Assembly: GCA_012064415.1 (NCBI GenBank)
Contig: SSNU01000071.1
Coordinates: forward strand, 674,770 to 708,821
DNA from: Gyrodactylus bullatarudis
Lineage: Eukaryota > Platyhelminthes > Monogenea > Gyrodactylidea > Gyrodactylidae
DNA length: 34,052 bases
Reading direction: 5' to 3'
The translations under genes and the position numbers were made by a program. The notes beneath the pieces are model-generated. The model searched no databases. It saw only the letters and a list, made by a program, of their open reading frames with translations, and had not been told where the DNA came from. Shown one piece after another: positions 30,863 through 34,052 of this stretch. Position 1 is the stretch's first letter. Every line of letters begins with the position of its first letter.

Positions 30863-31035
30863 TCAAAAAAACGAAATACAATGCAGGATCTTTCTCAATT
30901 CATTGAGCGAATTTTCATCAATATTGAAAGCGACAAGATGGCCAGTTGTGGTGAAATGAACGCCAGAGTACTTTATTATTGGAAAATTTTCACAATTTCT
31001 GGTCAAATTCCTCTTTTGCAGAGATGAACTCATCT
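30863..31035 (-). CDS. Possible terminal exon of an unrecognised gene
   Basis: On the minus strand a run of about 14 Ts ending TGCAG (about 31040-31054) is a good splice acceptor. It is followed by an open stretch of about 58 codons: RDIKSKMSSSLQKRN, then FPIIKYSGVHFTTTGHLVAF and NELRKILHC, with a stop at 30863-30865. Composition is less AT-biased than nearby chance frames. Upstream (31085-31270, minus) there is another stretch richer in G+C and open in one frame, which might be a preceding exon, but I see no convincing donor. The ending is loosely like insect chemoreceptor C-termini, which I do not consider sufficient for a name. Confidence 0.3.
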
Positions 31036-31270
31036 TTGACTTGATGTCCCGCTGCAAAAAAAAAAAGTTTTTTTCACTCAAAATGTATTAGGACGGAGTT
31101 AAAGTGTGAAACTGACGTCATTCTGATTGACCCTTGTCCGTTCCAATAATGAAATGAGTTCGACCAAGGCCACCTCGAGGCATTATTTCGAATCTTTACA
31201 GAGGTCTGCACTCTTTGAGTTGAGGGTCTAATAAAATAAGAGGTGAGTAAGTGAAATATAAAACTTTCAA

Positions 31271-31899
31271 AAATGAGATCTACGATGGATTTTTACACAC
31301 TTTTTAATTTTAGGATTTTTTGAGGATAAGAATTAAAAAAAAACTCAATATTTTTAACCGGAAAGTCATGAAAATTTATGATTATCATGAGGAAAAATGA
31401 TTTAAAATCTAAAATTTTAGCTTTTTGAAAATTGTGACCCCCAAAACCCTAATGGCCATATGCTGGTCTCAAGTACTAACATTTCGTCCCTTCAATTCAA
31501 TGAAAGCAGTAAACATTTTGAGCTAAAATATTGAAGAAGTTGAAATTGGCCCCAAAAAACGGCCAAATTTTATCAGATTTTGCTTGATAACCTAAAAGCT
31601 CAATTCAAAAAATCCTGACATTCCGGAGAATTCTATTGAGTTTTTTTTGTAAAAATAGTAAATTCTCATCTTCGTTTCAACTACAGTCATATTTTTATTG
31701 AAGTGAGCGAGTCTTGTGGAAATTATCCTTTTTTAACTCCTTTGAGAACCAGTGGAGCACTCAAGCCGAAAGTAATATTGTTTCGAATGGAGTATAATTT
31801 ATTCAGCCACAAAAGATTATTGGGAAGTAGGGAAAATATGAAAAAAACGTGATCATCTTGAGATAGAAAGTTTAGCTATCTTGGGGCTCAAAAAAGGGT
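31271..31899. other. Spacer, no gene recognised
   Basis: Near 31650-31685 a trace of the foldback-family terminus (GTAAATTCTCATCTTCG) can be seen. Nothing else can be supported. Confidence 0.35.
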
Positions 31900-32340
31900 T
31901 CTAAACTAAACATTAAAGAAAACGGATATCCTCAAAATTTTGTTCGCAAATATATAGAAAAGGCTTTAGAAGATGAAGCAAACAACCAAGAAGATATTCA
32001 AGAGGAACAAAATGATGAAACCATCCGGATCTATTTCAAATTATCGTTCAAAGGAGATGGCTTTAGTCATCATTTAAGAAGGAAATTAACCAAACTTGTA
32101 AATGAAAATTATAATGATATACAATTGAAGGTTTTATTCAAAACCACAAGTCTATTCAAATTCCAGCTTAAAGATAAACTAGAACCATCTGAGCAATCAA
32201 ATCTCATCTACAGTTTCCGAGCTACATGCGGAGCCAAATACATATGAAGAACCCAAAGACGTCTAGCTGTTAGGATAAAAGAACACCTCAACAGAAAGAA
32301 TTCCTCAATTAAAAAGCACCTAAAGCAATGTGGTTTCTAA
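31900..32340 (+). pseudogene. Penelope-like element C-terminal fragment with GIY-YIG
   Basis: This is homologous to the frame at 3694-4179 but on the other strand, and it keeps more of the endonuclease. It reads KENGYPQNFVRKYIEKAL, LKDKLEPSEQSNLIYSF and ATCGAKYI, then a stop codon (TGA at 32245-32247) where the family has Gly, then RTQRRLAVRIKEHL and SSIKKHLKQCGF to a TAA at 32340. One G-to-T change explains the internal stop. Reverse transcriptase sequence is absent upstream. Further downstream the codons for SKRTIYMICSCLGPIDF persist at about 32369-32420. That is the segment fused directly to ATCG in the other copy, so that copy lost about 120 bases. Confidence 0.75.
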
Positions 32341-32410
32341 TCATGAACGAAGATCCTAACTTATGCATCCAAAAGAACCATTTACATGATTTGCAGTTGC
32401 CTTGGCCCAA

Positions 32411-32690
32411 TTGATTTTTCTTTTTTTTTTTCTACATCTAATAATAGAGAAGTTTTTTGGTTTTTCATCAATTGGAAGTGTTTCAAGAATTTTACAATTT
32501 CATTAACATAAATTTCATTGAACTAATAATTATAATCATTTAATTGAACCAGGATTAGAGATTGATAAGACCTGGCAAAATATATATTTCTCTAATTAAA
32601 GAATTCTTTTTATATACTGATAATGATGAAAAACTCTATGGGAATTTCGGACGTATATGTAAGTATAAGTGAATATATAATACATAATAT
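32411..32690 (+). repeat. 3' region of Penelope-like element
   Basis: This is similar to 3395-3693 in inverted orientation: TTGGTTTTTCATCAATTGGA, ATTAGAGATTGATAAGACCT and GGACGTATATGTAAGTATA. It is probably the 3' terminal part of the element ending near 32690. I did not find a hammerhead core here. Confidence 0.55.
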
Positions 32691-32948
32691 TATTCAATTG
32701 TTTTGAAAAAACCCGTCATTTTGAACTGTGCATTTATCAATTTTCAAGCAGTGAAAAAGATCGAAAGTATAGACTTTCGCTCTAAAATGCTGTGTTTATT
32801 CGAAAAAATAAGAGTAATTATTCAAATTTACACTTATCAACGTAATGTTTTTTTTCAGTCAAGAGGTCATAAAATAAGCTTTGATTTGATATTTTTGTTT
32901 TGTTTTATTGTTCATAAAAGATCAAAACTGTTATCATATATCATAAAG

Positions 32949-33005
32949 CTAGTTGACATGAAGATAAGAATTCACAATTTTTACAAAAAAACTCAATATT
33001 TTTCT
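32949..33005. repeat. Terminal fragment of the foldback family
   Basis: CTAGTTGACATGAAGATAAG followed by TTTTTACAAAAAAACTCAAT matches the left terminus of the foldback family, including the AAAG that precedes CTAG in other copies. Only about 57 bases remain. Confidence 0.5.
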
Positions 33006-33190
33006 CCAGAATAGAATATATTGTTTGAATTCAATAAATTAGCGAACTATTTAGTGGTCATAACTCAAAAAAATTATTCATCATTCATTTCATCTATTCG
33101 TGAAAATTATTTATAAATTCCCAACAATATAACACTAAAGAAGAAAAAAGATGTAAAAATCTTAACCAATAAAAATTTCTTCTACTCTAA

Positions 33191-33197
33191 TATAAAG
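33191..33197 (+). promoter_or_regulatory. TATA box for the small peptide gene
   Basis: TATAAAG lies 44 bases before the ATG at 33235. A start site about 30 bases downstream would give a 5' UTR of roughly 15 bases. It is a single match in an AT-rich region, so it only supports the gene model together with the downstream signals. Confidence 0.4.
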
Positions 33198-33234
33198 ACG
33201 AGAGGAAGTAGAATTGCGAATATTTTCTGTGGAA

Positions 33235-33513
33235 ATGAATACCAAATCATTTTTGTTCAGTAAGTATATGAATTTGAAAACATGTGATTTTATCTCAATT
33301 TCAGATAAGAATATTGAAAGTATAATATTTTTAGGTCTCATCTTTATTATGGCAATAGTTGTAACGATGCAGGTGAGTGAAGCAATAAATAATTTTTCAC
33401 AGGTTTCAGCAGCAAAGGATTATTATGAAGTAAACAAACGCCTACCACCTTTTCTCATCGGAGGAACAAGATGGAAAAGAGGTTATGTCGGATATGACAT
33501 TGAAACAGAATAA
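33235..33513 (+). CDS. Putative small secreted-peptide precursor, intron-containing
   Basis: The model is exon 1 33235-33259, GTAAGT donor at 33260, acceptor TTTCAG ending 33304, and exon 2 from 33305 to the stop at 33511-33513. A second possible intron of 30 bases (33373-33402, GTGAGT to TTCACAG) is a multiple of three, so the frame holds either way. The protein (67 residues if both introns are removed) starts MNTKSFLFNKNIESIIF, has a hydrophobic core (LGLIFIMAIVV) and a small-residue site VSAA, and so looks like a signal peptide. After it come DYYEVNKR, LPPFLIGGTRW, KR and GYVGYDIETE. The two KR pairs would release an 11-residue peptide; no Gly precedes the second KR, so amidation is not expected. 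It is loosely like RYamide precursors (PPF..G.R aromatic, then KR) but does not match the RYG-KR consensus. Family unknown. Confidence 0.5.
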   Translation: MNTKSFLFSKYMNLKTCDFISISDKNIESIIFLGLIFIMAIVVTMQVSEAINNFSQVSAAKDYYEVNKRLPPFLIGGTRWKRGYVGYDIETE

Positions 33514-33531
33514 TTGTGGAAATATATTCTA

Positions 33532-33537
33532 TCAATA
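33532..33537 (+). terminator. Polyadenylation signal after the peptide gene
   Basis: AATAAA follows the stop codon by about 18 bases, in CAATAAATTATTATTAG. AT richness makes chance hits common, but its placing fits the gene model. Confidence 0.4.
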
Positions 33538-33599
33538 AATTATTATTAGAAATGAGAAAAGGGAAAATCTAATAGAAAGAAATAGCCACATTCATCGAC

Positions 33600-34052
33600 G
33601 AGTTCCGGCCGAATTGACCGAAATCAGTCGATTGGTTAATCTATCGCTCTGAAGGACATTAACAGACAGAACGGGATTTTGAGTCATGGTTGTAAGCGGG
33701 TAAGTGAAGAAAGGGAGGGGATTATGAAAGATGAATGGTTTAGAGGGGACAAAATGTCTTGATGCCCCCGGATAGAATCCAAATCTCGACCCCTGGTCTA
33801 AAAGACCAGTGCTTTAACCACTGAGCTACGAAGGCCCGGCTCGAATTAGCTACGATTGTCCGGGTCCCCTAATGAACACACACGACTTTCATGGAGCATC
33901 CTTCGCAGAAGGTCTCCCAATGCACCGCCTGCTCTTCCTACTCCCCTCATCAGAAGAGACAGATTCTCCCGGGTTTCCTCTCCCAGCATTTTACCCTAAC
34001 ACAGTATGTGTGCATTTTCTTCGTCATGTAGAAGACGACTCATTTCTAGCTG
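33600..34052 (-). repeat. Segment richer in G+C around a tRNA-Lys-like sequence, possibly a SINE
   Basis: Base composition shifts sharply from about 70% A+T to roughly even. On the minus strand a tRNA-like sequence sits in the middle with unrelated sequence on both sides. No open frame of note is seen. A tRNA-derived SINE or another repeat is the likeliest reading; the right boundary lies beyond the window. Confidence 0.4.
33764..33835 (-). tRNA. tRNA-Lys(UUU)-like sequence, probably a pseudogene
   Basis: A 72-base minus-strand sequence folds as a cloverleaf. The acceptor GCCTTCG/CGGGGGC pairs fully with two G-U pairs. TAGCTCAGTGG gives a good A box. The anticodon stem CTGGT/ACCAG is perfect, with loop CTTTTAG and anticodon TTT (33800-33802). 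The T arm (GAGAT/CTATC) has two mismatches and the loop TTGGATT departs from the TTCGA consensus, so the B box is weak. This fits a tRNA pseudogene or SINE head better than a working gene. Confidence 0.55.

Noticed and set aside
32703..33014. 103-codon open frame
   Set aside because: Its end runs through a foldback-family terminus (32949-33005) and its residues are low-complexity, so it is not a host gene.
1..34052. CRISPR array, prokaryotic operon or phage content
   Set aside because: No regularly spaced short direct repeats, no ribosome-binding-site/start pairs and no dense coding. All recognisable genes are eukaryotic or retroelement-derived.

Overview
The window is about 70% A+T and looks like nuclear DNA from an invertebrate animal, probably an arthropod. 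That placing is an inference. It rests on a fragment of the complex I gene NDUFS3, at least three Penelope-like retroelement ends with GIY-YIG sequences, a CR1/jockey-type LINE, a Mutator-like DNA transposon, short TTAA-, TA- and TTA-flanked MITEs, a tRNA-Lys-like sequence and spliceosomal intron signals. There are no operons, Shine-Dalgarno sites or CRISPR arrays. Most of the window is transposon debris in AT-rich spacer.

Layout. 1-4.2 kb: the end of a TTAA-type MITE, a 733-bp foldback element (1723-2455), and a Penelope-like 3' end on the minus strand. 4.9-5.8 kb: a 606-bp deletion derivative of a Mutator-like element (MULE) inserted between the arms of an older inverted repeat. 7.9-8.0 kb: a 143-bp hairpin element. 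9.8-10.3 kb: a second foldback copy. 10.6-11.9 kb: a 1288-bp inverted-repeat element with a perfect 7-bp target duplication. 12.0-15.1 kb: a 3061-bp MULE with about 145-bp terminal inverted repeats and a 9-bp target duplication; it holds a decayed transposase and a nested 5'-truncated LINE. 15.9-16.5 kb: endonuclease part of a related LINE. 17 kb: a gag-like fragment. 18.5 kb: a Penelope GIY-YIG module with its main motifs. 19.3-25.1 kb: foldback remnants, two copies of a repeat with a hammerhead-ribozyme-like core, the NDUFS3 fragment with a third hammerhead-like core just upstream, and two small MITEs. 26.3-30.8 kb: a TTA-flanked MITE abutting a TTAA MITE, another foldback, satellite-like inverted units and a second TTAA MITE. 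30.9-31.1 kb: a possible terminal exon. 31.9-32.7 kb: a Penelope 3' end inverted relative to the one at 3.4-4.2 kb.

The best candidate for an intact host gene is at 33191-33537. It has a TATA box, a short first exon with a GTAAGT donor, a predicted signal peptide, two dibasic (KR) sites around an 11-residue peptide, a stop and a nearby AATAAA. It reads like a small secreted-peptide precursor that I cannot assign to a family. The last 450 bases are richer in G+C and carry a tRNA-Lys(UUU)-like sequence.

The elements do not form a pathway. Their order shows layered insertion: LINE into MULE, MULE into an older inverted repeat, and MITE beside MITE. The least ordinary features are the peptide gene, the link between the hammerhead-like core and the NDUFS3 fragment, and the 1288-bp element whose two arms keep the same open frame.
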